This document shows positions 1 through 8,800 of a stretch of 48,119 nt of DNA, one piece after another (the first letter of the stretch is position 1; each line of letters opens with the position of its first letter). The stretch is from an uncultured Clostridia bacterium. GTDB taxonomy: Bacteria > Bacillota > Clostridia > Christensenellales > Borkfalkiaceae. The DNA lies in the NCBI GenBank assembly GCA_947587085.1, contig CANPXX010000005.1, forward strand, positions 1-48,119, read 5' to 3'. A program made the position numbers and the translations under genes. A model generated the notes under the pieces. That model saw nothing but the letters and a program-made list of their open reading frames with translations, was not told the DNA's origin and ran no database searches.

Positions 1-146
1 TTCTAACTGTTATCCCCCTGACATGGGCAGGTTGCTCACGTGTTACTCACCCGTCCGCCACTAACGTATTGCTACGTCCGTTCGACTTGCATGTGTTAAG
101 CACGCCGCCAGCGTTCATCCTGAGCCAGAATCAAACTCTTAAGTTC
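1..146 (-). rRNA. rrs: 16S ribosomal RNA, 5' end only (runs off the left edge)
   Basis: Read on the minus strand, 139-120 is the universal 16S 5' segment AGAGTTTGATTCTGGCTCAG, followed by GATGAACGCTGGCGGC and the V1 region up to the window edge. About the first 146 nt of the gene are present. The mature 5' end near 146 is placed by homology, taking the AGAGTTTGAT segment as E. coli position 8. Transcription points away from the oriC candidate at 22 kb, as expected for an rRNA operon on that arm. Confidence 0.97.
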
Positions 147-361
147 AATTGTTTAGAATCGGCGCGGCTAACGCGCCGACGGCTCTAACGAAATCGTTAT
201 TCTTTGCTGACTTTGCTTTTGAGTACTACTAAGTTCTCAAAAAAATTGACAGAAACTGTTCTTGCATACTATAAATAGTGTTACAAAAAATCGTTTCTTT
301 CTTATTCGATTTTTAATCTGCGAAAACCGAACCACAGTTCGGGCTTCCCCTCGCGGAGGTA
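147..361 (-). other. 16S rRNA leader with processing-type hairpin
   Basis: This is the transcribed spacer between the rrn promoter and the mature 16S end. It contains a perfect 8-bp hairpin (TCGGCGCG/CGCGCCGA at 159-166 and 172-179) just upstream of the mature 5' end, and an imperfect TTGAG...CTCAA inverted repeat at 220-241. Hairpins here commonly take part in rRNA processing or antitermination; that role is inferred, not shown. Confidence 0.55.
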
Positions 362-369
362 GCTTGTCT

Positions 370-399
370 ATTGTATCACATATGGCTTTGCTTTGTCAA
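370..399 (-). promoter_or_regulatory. rRNA operon promoter
   Basis: On the minus strand: -35 TTGACA (399-394), 18-nt spacer, -10 TACAAT (375-370) preceded by TGTGA, giving an extended -10. It lies about 220 nt upstream of the mature 16S end, and no competing gene lies between. Confidence 0.7.
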
Positions 400-587
400 G
401 CGATTTCGGGTAAATTTTTCGGAATATTTTCATATTCTATAAATTTCCGCCGATCGCTCTCCTCCCTCGGACAGCTTGTTCATTCTATCATATCCATTTT
501 GCAAAGTCAACTGTTTTTCACGACTTTTTTTCCGAATTTTTTCTTTTTTTCGGAAAAGTTTTGTCGAACTTTTTCGACCCCAACAGG

Positions 588-616
588 TTGTGTTTTGCCT
601 TGCATTATGCTACAAT
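588..616 (+). promoter_or_regulatory. Promoter of the small membrane protein gene
   Basis: -35 TTGTGT (588-593), 17-nt spacer, -10 TACAAT (611-616). The ribosome binding site GGAGGA (640-645) and ATG at 649 follow at normal distances. Confidence 0.65.
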
Positions 617-648
617 AGAACTGCTTTTATACGGCATTCGGAGGAAAT

Positions 649-939
649 ATGTTCTCGTTTACGGAAAAAACTTATAAGATCTTTCGCATCGTTTTTTGCG
701 TGCTCGCCTGCCTTTGCGTCGCCGCGACGGTGGTGATCGGCGCCCTCTTCGGCTTTTTGTGGGCGCTCGTCTGCATCGCGGGCGCCTGCGTGTTCGGCAT
801 TCTGATGATGCTCTCGAAGGGACGTTCGGAGCCCAAGCCCCCCGCCTCCCCCGATTTCATGAATACGGACGAGGAGAACGAGGCGATCCGGCGGGCACAG
901 CCCCCGCACGACGGACCGCAGGACGGTTCGGACCAATGA
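649..939 (+). CDS. Small two-helix membrane protein, unknown function
   Basis: A 96-residue protein I do not recognise. After about 10 residues, a long hydrophobic block (about 11-55) is enough for two membrane helices joined by a short turn. A hydrophilic, proline- and acid-rich tail (PKPPASPDF, DEENEAIRR, DGPQDGSDQ) follows and would be cytosolic if both ends are inside. The ATG at 649 is supported by GGAGGA four nucleotides upstream. The gene stands alone, with its own promoter at 588-616 and a strong intrinsic terminator at 944-969, divergent from the rRNA operon. Nothing suggests an enzymatic role. It could be a small regulator of a membrane process or simply a lineage-specific protein. 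Confidence 0.75.
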   Translation: MFSFTEKTYKIFRIVFCVLACLCVAATVVIGALFGFLWALVCIAGACVFGILMMLSKGRSEPKPPASPDFMNTDEENEAIRRAQPPHDGPQDGSDQ

Positions 940-943
940 AGCG

Positions 944-969
944 CCGCCGGGATCTCCCGGCGGTTTTTT
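944..969 (+). terminator. Intrinsic terminator after the small membrane protein gene
   Basis: Perfect stem CCGCCGGGA/TCCCGGCGG (944-952 and 955-963) followed by six T residues, starting five nucleotides after the stop codon. Confidence 0.85.
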
Positions 970-979
970 GGGGGGGAAA

Positions 980-1380
980 TGTCATTTCGACCGCAGCGCA
1001 GCGGAGCGGAGAAATCTTTTCCTTATTATAATAATGTAGAGATGTTTCGACTCGAGCGCCCGCATCTGTGTGATGCGGGCGCTCGGCTACTTCGCGGCGT
1101 TGCCGCTCGTGCCGCCCTTCGGCAAATAGAACGTGCGGGCGGGGCAACATGACATAAGAGAGAGCCTTCCTATTCTTATTGACTCGCGCGGAGCAAAATC
1201 GCATTTTGCGGAGCGCGCCCCAATTTGCGCGGCTCGTCCGCGCTTGTTGCTTGTGCAAGCGACAGAGAGCCCTAAACCTGTTTCCCGTCCCCGCCAATTT
1301 CCGTCGCGAAATTCTTTGCCCTTATTATAAGAACACGCGCGATGAAATCGCGCGTGTCTATTCTATGAAGAATTTCGCGA
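980..1380. repeat. Interspersed repeat cluster A (convergent junction, empty palindrome)
   Basis: Three parts. 980-1154 is a TGTCAT...ATGACA unit built around a TCTTTTCC...GTAGAGATG centre, with a CGAGCGCCCGCATC hairpin and a CCCGCACGTTC-type module. 1181-1303 is the GC-rich structured segment (minus orientation; GACTCGCGCGGAGC end at 1181). 1304-1380 is the palindromic unit in its empty form: outer arms TCGCGAAATTCTT (1304-1316) and AAGAATTTCGCGA (1368-1380), inner arms ACACGCGCGAT/ATCGCGCGTGT (1333-1343, 1347-1357) with a 3-nt loop. Read from the GH43 gene (stop at 1406) the outer arm begins 25 nt after the stop. No credible gene is present. Confidence 0.85.
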
Positions 1381-1405
1381 AACTAAAAGACTTTCCGCAA
1401 TCCCT

Positions 1406-2911
1406 TTATATCCTGTTCGTGCTGTTCATGTGAAGCGCCATGCCGCTCGTTCTGCCCATGGCGGTGATGGTGAGCCCCGCCGCGTTCTGCGAGTCCAGCC
1501 ACGCGGGCATGATGACGCCGAGATACTCATCGCCGCCCGTCTCGATGGAGATATAGCGGCTGCCGTAGGTGCGCCATTTCCCAATGTAGGAGCCGTCCAT
1601 GGTGCCGTCGGGGTGGAGCACCACGCGCTTCGCCTCCACCGTGGAGGCGCCCTGCGTGAAGAGCAGAATCTCGAACTTCCCCGCCGAGATATTGAGAAGC
1701 TCGTCCGCGGTGACTTCCTGCAATTCCTCGCCCGCATAGCGGTTGGCGTTCATCACGGGCCAGCCGTCGGAGTTGAGATCGTACTGCGACAAAAACAGAT
1801 AGTGGAAGTTATTGGAGCGGCTGAGTCCCTTCTCGATGAAGTAATTGGTGCGGCAATGGTAGGAGATGAGGTTGACCCCGCGCGAGGTGGTGAACATGTC
1901 GTTATGCCCGGGGCAGAAGAAGTCCGCCGCCGCGCCCTCCCAGCGGAAGGAACCGAGCATCTTGTTCCCCGTTCCGATGTCGGTCGAGCAGACGAGTTGG
2001 TTCCCGTTCACGTCCACATACGGACCTTCGGGGCGCTCGCTCCTGCCGCAACGCATGTTGTACACCGACGAGAGCGACCCGTACGAGCACATCAGATAAT
2101 AGTAATTCTTCTTGACCCACTTGCCCTTTTCGAGCACGGGAACGCCCTCATGGTAATGGATGACGCCCCCCTCCATCGACCCGCTCGCGAGATGGGTGCC
2201 GTAATAGCGGGAAAAATCCGCCCTGCCCGCCGCAAAGTCGGCATAGGTGAGCCCGTCCTTCCGAAGCCCCGTCGCGGGGTCGAGTTCGATGAGATAGAGC
2301 CCCAACCCGTACGAGCCGTACACGAGGAAGGAGCGCCCTTCGGCGGTGAAGAATTGCGGGTCGATGGCGTTCGGCGTGCGCCAGCCCGCGGGGGAACGCA
2401 CGATGAGCCCCACGCATTGGAAATCGCCCGTGGGAGAATCCGCCTTCGCGAGCCCGATGCACGACTTGGAGCCGCCGAAATAGCCCGTCAGACAGAAATA
2501 CAGCCAGAATTTGCCGTCGGTGCCGCGGACGCAGTGGGGCGCCCAGAACGCCATGGAGCCGTCCGTGCGGGTGCACACGCCGTACCCGACTTCATGCGCG
2601 GAGGTCACGCACCAATCGTACGCCTGTTGCAGGTTGCCGAATTTGCCCTTGCCCTCCCCGCGCTTGTAGAATGGCGCCGAGCCCTCCAGCTTGAAAGCGG
2701 TGCCGTAATATTCCCAATGGAGGAGGTCGTTGCTCACGCGGATCTGATATCCGCTCGGCGCGCCGAAGGTATCGGTGGAATAGGCGTAAAACATGCCGTC
2801 CCATTCGAGGAGGGAGGGGTCGTGCGCACAGCCCTCCTGCCACGCGGTGTAGTCGGAAAGGCGCATCGTCAACGCATTGAAGTGCGGATTTTTGGGATAT
2901 CGAAGTGCCAT
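1406..2911 (-). CDS. Glycoside hydrolase family 43 protein (arabinan/arabinoxylan-type)
   Basis: A 501-residue protein with a GH43 five-bladed propeller in the first ~390 residues. Candidate catalytic acids sit in the expected order: base Asp in CAHDPSLLEWDG, modulator Asp in NAIDPQFF, and acid Glu in SMEGGVIHYH. The C-terminal ~100 residues (KFEILLFTQG, HPDGTMDGSYIGKW) look like the lipocalin-like domain found behind arabinan-acting GH43 enzymes. No signal peptide is visible, so it probably cleaves imported oligosaccharides in the cytoplasm, fed by the ABC importer encoded just upstream. The start at 2911 is fixed by a perfect AAAGGAGG Shine-Dalgarno; a longer open frame to 3448 runs through repeat DNA and is rejected. 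It has its own promoter (2930-2958), separated from the permease genes by repeats. The exact substrate cannot be read from sequence. Confidence 0.88.
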   Translation of the reverse strand: MALRYPKNPHFNALTMRLSDYTAWQEGCAHDPSLLEWDGMFYAYSTDTFGAPSGYQIRVSNDLLHWEYYGTAFKLEGSAPFYKRGEGKGKFGNLQQAYDWCVTSAHEVGYGVCTRTDGSMAFWAPHCVRGTDGKFWLYFCLTGYFGGSKSCIGLAKADSPTGDFQCVGLIVRSPAGWRTPNAIDPQFFTAEGRSFLVYGSYGLGLYLIELDPATGLRKDGLTYADFAAGRADFSRYYGTHLASGSMEGGVIHYHEGVPVLEKGKWVKKNYYYLMCSYGSLSSVYNMRCGRSERPEGPYVDVNGNQLVCSTDIGTGNKMLGSFRWEGAAADFFCPGHNDMFTTSRGVNLISYHCRTNYFIEKGLSRSNNFHYLFLSQYDLNSDGWPVMNANRYAGEELQEVTADELLNISAGKFEILLFTQGASTVEAKRVVLHPDGTMDGSYIGKWRTYGSRYISIETGGDEYLGVIMPAWLDSQNAAGLTITAMGRTSGMALHMNSTNRI

Positions 2912-2929
2912 ATCAGCCTCCTTTGTTCT

Positions 2930-2958
2930 ATTATACCGCTTTTGCGGAAGGTTTTCAA
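2930..2958 (-). promoter_or_regulatory. GH43 promoter with an operator-like palindrome
   Basis: Minus strand: -35 TTGAAA (2958-2953), 17-nt spacer, -10 TATAAT (2935-2930). The spacer holds a CCGCAAAAGCGG inverted repeat overlapping the promoter, which could be a repressor site. Confidence 0.75.
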
Positions 2959-3029
2959 GACTGTTTGAAAAAAATCTTGGGAATCTTTGCAGGAGCACAC
3001 GGTTTCTGTGAATTCCCCACAGCGGACCG

Positions 3030-3434
3030 CATAGACCAAAAGCGCGAAGCGAACGAAGTCGAAAAATCTCCTCCTTATTATAATGCGGTAGAGATTTCTC
3101 CACTCCGCTTACGCTTCGGTCGAAATGACATTTGAGAGAATGTGCGCGGGTCATGACATAAAGGGAATGCGCCGCGCGGCGCAAACGCGCAATTCCAATA
3201 ATGTCATGCTGAGCCTGTCGAAGCATCTCTACCTTGTTATCGAGTAGAGATGTTTCGACTCGCGAGACCACGTCCAGCGGACGTGGGCTCGCGGCTACTT
3301 CGCGGCGTTGCCGCTCGTGCCGCCCTTCGGCAAATAGAACGTACGCGCGGGTCATGACAAATTGAAATGCGCCGCGCGTGGATATTCGATGAAGAATTTC
3401 GCGAAATGTGCCGATGAAGAATTCCGCGAAAATA
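3030..3434. repeat. Interspersed repeat cluster between the permease and GH43 genes
   Basis: About 3030-3130 is a half-degraded TGTCAT-family unit ending ATGACA (3125-3130). 3202-3359 is a complete TGTCAT...ATGACA unit with the CGAAGCATCTCTAC...GTAGAGATGTTTCGAC centre. 3371-3405 is one half of the TCGCGAAATTCTT palindrome, plus a second degenerate arm (GAAGAATTCCGCG, about 3416-3430). Read from the permease gene, the arms follow its terminator in the same sense as in the other clusters. No gene is present. Confidence 0.75.
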
Positions 3435-3446
3435 AATGTTCGGCGC

Positions 3447-3482
3447 AAAAAAAGACGGAGCGTGTAGCTCCGTCTTTTTTTG
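3447..3482 (-). terminator. Intrinsic terminator of the sugar ABC operon (bidirectional shape)
   Basis: Long stem AAAAAGACGGAGC/GCTCCGTCTTTTT with a GTGTA loop, 12-48 nt after the permease stop at 3495. It has T runs on both strands, so it could stop transcription from either side. Confidence 0.85.
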
Positions 3483-3494
3483 CGTTTTGTGCGG

Positions 3495-4532
3495 TTACTC
3501 CTTGGAACCCGTGAGCATCAACGAGCCGATGATCAGCTTCTGGAAGCAAGCGAACAGGATCATGACGGGGATGATGCAGAGCACCGAAGCCGCGATGTTG
3601 GGGCCTTGGTTCTCGCCCAACTTGGTGCTGACGATGAACATTGCGTGCGGCAAGTTGATCGCCTCCGACTGGCTCGGGATCATGATGAACGAACCCATGT
3701 AGTTGTTCCAGCAGCCCATGAAGGACAGAAGTCCCTGCGCCATGATGGCGGGCATTGCAAGGGGCAGGATGAACTGGCAGAAGATTCTGAAGTATCCCGC
3801 GCCGTCGATCTTCGCCGCCTCGATGATGGAGGTGGGCAGACCGAACAGGAACTGACGGATGAAGAACGCCGTCATGATGGAACCGAACATGCCGGGGATG
3901 ATGAGGACGAGCCCGTTTTCCTGCCAATTCAGATCGGAGTACATGACGTACTGCGTGATCATGACGGAAGGTCCGGGGATCATGACCGCCGCGAGCAGGA
4001 AGAAGAACACCGCGTTCCTGCCGATCCACTGGATCTTCGCGAAGGAGAAGGCAGCGGAAGCGGAGGTGATGACGCCGACCACGACGGGTACGATGGAGTA
4101 GATGAGGTTATTGAGCACCGCTCTCCAATATGTGAGGTACACGCCGTTGGAAGGAATGAGCGCCTGGTTGAAGAAGTACTGATAGTTGTAGAAGAGGCTA
4201 CGGCCATCCCCTGCAGGCGTTCTCTCGGGCCACCAGATGAGGGTGTAGAGAAGCGAGGAGTCCGCGCCCTCGGTGGAGGTCAACGAACCTGCGAGCATCC
4301 ACCAGAAGGGATAGACCATGATGAAGGCGCCGAACAGGAGCACGAGGTAGGTCGCGATGTCCTGCACGAGCTTTGCGCGCTGTTTGCTGGCGCGGTGCGT
4401 CCTGGTCGAAAATCCGAAGAAGGCGACGAACGCGCCCCACGCATAGCGGAGGGAGGAATACTGTTGCTTCTCCTCGGCTTCTGCCTCGGGAGCGACAACA
4501 ATCTCTTCATTCAAAACGTTTTCGTTTTCCAT
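3495..4532 (-). CDS. Sugar ABC transporter permease, MalG/AraQ type
   Basis: A 345-residue inner-membrane subunit of a carbohydrate importer of the CUT1 class. The cytoplasmic N-terminus is acidic (EEIVVAPEAEAEEKQ). The first membrane helix lies near residues 80-100 and further helices follow. The cytoplasmic coupling loop that contacts the ATPase reads EAAKIDGAGYFRIF followed by LPLAMPAI, the classic EAA motif. It begins 12 nt after the stop of the partner permease and shares its operon with the binding protein; a strong terminator closes the operon. No ATP-binding subunit is encoded here. In many Bacillota one shared MsmX-type ATPase serves several such importers, and that is the likely arrangement. 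The substrate is inferred to be an oligosaccharide, from the GH43 gene downstream. Confidence 0.93.
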   Translation of the reverse strand: MENENVLNEEIVVAPEAEAEEKQQYSSLRYAWGAFVAFFGFSTRTHRASKQRAKLVQDIATYLVLLFGAFIMVYPFWWMLAGSLTSTEGADSSLLYTLIWWPERTPAGDGRSLFYNYQYFFNQALIPSNGVYLTYWRAVLNNLIYSIVPVVVGVITSASAAFSFAKIQWIGRNAVFFFLLAAVMIPGPSVMITQYVMYSDLNWQENGLVLIIPGMFGSIMTAFFIRQFLFGLPTSIIEAAKIDGAGYFRIFCQFILPLAMPAIMAQGLLSFMGCWNNYMGSFIMIPSQSEAINLPHAMFIVSTKLGENQGPNIAASVLCIIPVMILFACFQKLIIGSLMLTGSKE

Positions 4533-4544
4533 GATTTTCCCTCC

Positions 4545-5729
4545 TTAATCCTTATTGCGCGAGTCGAGCCAGAACTGGAACAGCGTGAGCACGAAGATGA
4601 TGAGTGCGAGGAAGATGCCGTATGCGGCGCCTTGCCCGAACTGCTTGCGGTTGACGCCGTAGCGGTAGATGAGCGCGACGTACCCGGAAGTTGTCATGAA
4701 CCCGTCTGCCGCCTGTGAGGTGGACATGAGGAGTTCGGGTTCCGCGTAGATCTGCAAGCCGCCGATCACGGACGTGACGATGTTGTAGAAGATGACGGGG
4801 TAGAGGTCGGGCATGGTGACCTTCCAGAAGATCTGCCAGCCGTTCGCGCCATCGATCTGTGCGGCTTCTTTCGTCGCCGCGTTCACGCCGGAGAGACCTG
4901 CGACATAGAGGATGATGGTACCGCCGAGCCCCTTCCAAACGGACATGACGATGATGACGCATTTGGTGATGATGCCCTGGCACCAATACGGATCTTCATA
5001 GAACTCGCCCTTGAGGTCGGGGTTGTCAAGAAGCGCCTTCCATGTCTTGCCCGGGTCGGGCGCCTTCGCCATCCACAAAAATCCGTCGGAGTTGCCCTGC
5101 GTGAAATCTGTAAGTCCCAAAATCTCGTTGATGACGCCCTTTTCCTTGAAGAGGATCTTGAACGTGAACACGATGGCGATGGAGCTCGCAACGCAGGGGA
5201 GGTAGTAGAGGACGCGGAAGAGGTTCCCGCCCCTTATATCGCGGCTCATGCAGACCGCGAAGAACATCGAAAGAATCATACCGATCGGGATACCGATCAT
5301 GTAGAATACCGTGTTGAATAGGTATCTCCACATCTCGACGGTTGCAAACCTTGAATACAACTGGCTGGTAGAAGCCTTGAAGGTGAACAGCTCTTTATAC
5401 CAGATGAACGGGCCCTGCTTCGGATCGATGAGCGTGCCCATCTTGGCGACTGCCTCCATGAGGGGCATAGACGTACCTGTGCCGTTGTAGGTGGTAAAGG
5501 AAAGCAAGAACGCGAGAATAAACGCGACGTAAACGAACCAAACCGTACCGATGATGAGCGGGACGCAGAAGATCCAGCCCCAGAGGTTATCCTGTAACTT
5601 CTGTTGGTTGATGGGCTTTCTCTTTTTGACCTGCGGGGCAGCCTCTAAGGCGACCGCATCTTCGGCAGGATTCAATACCGCTTCTGCGGCAACGGACTCG
5701 GCTACGCTTGTAGTGACTTCCTGTTCCAT
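4545..5729 (-). CDS. Sugar ABC transporter permease, MalF/UgpA type
   Basis: The 394-residue partner permease of the CUT1 importer. An unusually long acidic/alanine-rich N-terminus (about 35 residues) precedes KKRKPINQQK and the first membrane helix (IFCVPLIIGTVWFVYVAFIL). The EAA loop near residue 290 reads EAAQIDGANGWQIFWKVTMP. A roughly 40-residue polar stretch (SDGFLWMAKAPDPGK through EDPYWCQG) between membrane segments is larger than usual and may face outside, near the docked binding protein. The start at 5729 has a GGAGGAG ribosome site. It lies 98 nt behind the binding-protein gene across a strong hairpin, and 12 nt before the second permease. Confidence 0.92.
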   Translation of the reverse strand: MEQEVTTSVAESVAAEAVLNPAEDAVALEAAPQVKKRKPINQQKLQDNLWGWIFCVPLIIGTVWFVYVAFILAFLLSFTTYNGTGTSMPLMEAVAKMGTLIDPKQGPFIWYKELFTFKASTSQLYSRFATVEMWRYLFNTVFYMIGIPIGMILSMFFAVCMSRDIRGGNLFRVLYYLPCVASSIAIVFTFKILFKEKGVINEILGLTDFTQGNSDGFLWMAKAPDPGKTWKALLDNPDLKGEFYEDPYWCQGIITKCVIIVMSVWKGLGGTIILYVAGLSGVNAATKEAAQIDGANGWQIFWKVTMPDLYPVIFYNIVTSVIGGLQIYAEPELLMSTSQAADGFMTTSGYVALIYRYGVNRKQFGQGAAYGIFLALIIFVLTLFQFWLDSRNKD

Positions 5730-5770
5730 TGAGTCTCCTCCTTGAGATCATATTTCTCTCGGCTTCGGGG

Positions 5771-5797
5771 ACCCTCCCCCCGCGAGGGGGGAGTTCC
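5771..5797 (-). promoter_or_regulatory. Intercistronic GC hairpin between binding-protein and permease genes
   Basis: Perfect 8-bp stem CTCCCCCC/GGGGGGAG (5774-5781 and 5786-5793) with a four-base loop and flanking GGGA/TCCC pairing, in the 98-nt gap. There is no T run, so it is not a full terminator. Such hairpins usually shield the upstream mRNA and lower expression of the permeases relative to the binding protein. Confidence 0.6.
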
Positions 5798-5827
5798 CGT
5801 CTGCCTTCGGTAAGATCGCGGCTGCGA

Positions 5828-8800
5828 TCAGTTGTTCGCGATCTCCTCGTTCTTGATCGAGGTCTCGAGATCCTGCTGCACCTTCTCCGCCACATAGAAG
5901 CAGAAGAATGCAGGGGTCTGATACGTCTTCAATTCGGAGTCCGGCGTGTTGATGTCGGAGGTGACGATCGAAGCGAGCGTCTGGTTTCCTTGGAGCGGCA
6001 GCTGGTTGCGGTAAGCGAGACCCGCGCCGTCACGCATGGAGATGTCGTTGATCCAGCCGGTCTCCCACGTGTACATCGCGCAGTCGCGGACGGCGTTGAC
6101 GCCGTACTGCATACGAAGCTGCATGTCGCGGTCCGCATAGGTGTAGGTCGTCATCTTGAGGACCTTCATCGCGGAAGCACGGAAGGACATATCGGACATC
6201 GTGAGCGCGCCGCCGTCGCCTGCAAGAGGCAGGTTGGCGAACTGGGAGTCCCAACGAAGAGGAACGTCCTTCATGGCGCCGCCGTCGGACGCATCCGGAT
6301 ACTTGTAGCCGGTGATGACGCCGTTCGGATACTTCTCGTTCATCCACGCCTGCACCGTCTTGGTACGGTCGGCACTGCCGATCTGCGCCGCGGTGTTGAG
6401 CGCTTCGACGACGCTAAAGTATGCCTTCCAGATCGCCTTCGCTTCTGCCACGCCCGCCGCATTCTCGACGAGGTCGCCGTTTGCGTTACGGGTGTAGTAA
6501 GGAGTGGTCGCAAAGCCTTCGGGCGTGATCATATCGGAGAACGCGCCGTCCGTCACATAGTTCTTGCCGCCCGCTTCGGAGGAGGTATCGTTCTGATAGT
6601 TGAGGAAGTCAACGCACTGGCTCTTGAAGTTGGGAAGCTGCGCGCCGCCGAGAAGGAGGTCGTGCTGCGACTGGGTCTGTGCCGAGAGCGCCATGATGAG
6701 GGAAGCGGCGCCCTGCAGCTTCCAAGCCGCCTCGGGCGAAGCCGCCGCCTGCGTCTCGACCTGCTTGTTGAGAGCGAAGCCGACGGAGTCCATACGGGCG
6801 CCCCACTTATCCTGACGTTCCATCAGGTTGGCGATGATCTCATCTTCGGAGTAGATCTTGTTCTCGCCATAGGTGTGCATCTTGTAGTAGCCGTCTTTGA
6901 CGCTGGAATAGAGCGCGTACTTCTCGCCGACGGGGATGGGCACGGAGCGGTATTCGCAGAAGGTGTCGCCGTTCTCATAGTAGAGCGGGGACTCGTTCTT
7001 CGTCTTGCTGTCCCACGTACCTGCGCCATAGAAGATGGCGGCGCCGTTGCGGAACAGAGCCCAGCCGTTACGGTCGTCCTTCACGGCATCCTTGACGCGG
7101 GTGTTGCCCGAGATGCAGTTCCAGTCGGAACCGTATGCCTGGAAGGCGCCGAACGTCTCGATGAAGCGCTCGGAGTTGACGCCGTATTCCACATCGACCT
7201 CTTCGATCTCGCCGTTGAGGCGGAGCTTGGGCACCTTCTCGGTGTAGGTACCGCCCTTCTGGTCCTTGGCAAGACCAAGACGGCCGCTCGCGGTGATGTC
7301 AAGCCCCTTGAAGTCGTACTCGTTTGCCGAGATGGTAGCGTCCGCTTCCATCTCTCCCTTGAGGGTGGCGTTGATGGCGACGTCGGAATTGAGGTTGATG
7401 AAGTTCGCGTCGTTGCCCGCAAGCCAAGGAAGGAGATAGAGCGTGGGGTTGGGAGCGCCCTCGTACTGCTCGTTCGCGAACACCTGCTCGGGCGAGCCGT
7501 TCACGATGTAGCAGCCGCTGGTCCCCTTGAGCGCCTTCGCAAGCGTGGGATCGTTTGCAGAGACCGTCCCGTTCGCTTGGACATAGCCGTATTCGGGCGC
7601 GTCCTGAATCGCGCTGAAGTTGAAGGTGTTGCAGAAGTAGGTGACCGCCCAGGACAGCGCGCTGTACTCGGCGTAGGTGAGGACGACGTGCCCGATGGTC
7701 GTATCATAGGGCGCGTTCGCATCGTAGTTGGCGCCGCCCGCGCGGTATGCCGCCGGCGTAGCGAAGGTGTCGCCGGGGAAGCCGGGGATGGTGACGACGT
7801 AGCCCTGCCCTCTCGTGTACTCGTTCACCGCCTTCGCGACGGGGTCGCCGCCGTTCAAAGCGCTCTGATAGTCGGGGAAGGCATAGAAGTTGTACGGTCT
7901 GTAACGGGTGGGAACGCCGGGATTGATGAGCGGCGCGGGCTGACCCTCCGTCGCGTGCATCGCGATCTTTTCGCCCGTGTAGGGATTGGTGATCTTATAA
8001 TCGCCCGTCCGCGCATAGGTGACGACGTTCTCGTCATTGGCGCCGCCCTTGTAGGTGTTATTTGAGGGATTGTCGCAAAGACCCTTTACTTCGCGGGGCT
8101 GGTTCGCGGGAATCGTCATGTAGGCGAGCTTGAGCGCGTCGGTGAAATAGCGTGCGTTGAAGCCCATGGAGAAGTTGGAATAGTCCTTGGGCAGACCGTA
8201 CACACCGACCTGCGTGGGAGACGTCTTATCGACGGTATAGAAGCCGACATTGTCTTTGGACTCAATCTTGTTGCCGTTCTCGAGCGTGTCGTTCACGTCA
8301 TAGAAGCGGATGGAGTCGCCGAGGGAGTAGTGCTCGCTGTCGGTCGTGTAGCCATAGAAGGCGAGAACGTCGGGCCAGATGTCCTTGATGTTCTGCACGT
8401 TCTCCTCGTATTCGTCGCCCTCGGACGCCTTGATGAAGGACGTGAGGTCCATGATACGCTTGTTTTTCACCCACGTCTTGACGGAGCGAGGCTGGACATA
8501 GATGATATCCGCCGCCTTATTCCGCAAGAAGTTTCTGTCGAGCTGGGTGAAGTAGGTGTCGCGGTCCGCCTCGTTGGTGAAGGTGACCTTGACGGACTGA
8601 CCCTCGGGAATTTCACCCGCCGCACGGAGCTTCGCCGTGTACTCCTCTGCCCAACGGTTGCAGATCGCAGTGTTGGTAGCAGCGTCGGTAACATCGCAGA
8701 AAATGCTGACCGTCAGCTCATAGGTGCCGCTGCCCTTGCTGCCGCCGCAACCCGCCAAAGCGAATGCGGTGCCGCAAGCCATCACGGCGGAAAGAGCGAC

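Noticed and set aside
2912-3448. N-terminal extension of the GH43 gene to 3448
   Set aside because: The extra 179 codons run through the promoter and repeat units. A perfect AAAGGAGG and the family's normal N-terminus mark 2911 as the start.
5729-8065. Long plus-strand open frame opposite the binding-protein gene
   Set aside because: It is a GC-driven shadow of the lipoprotein gene: low-complexity Arg/Val/Gly/Leu composition, no ribosome site, no domain logic, and the minus frame has a lipobox, operon partners and promoter.
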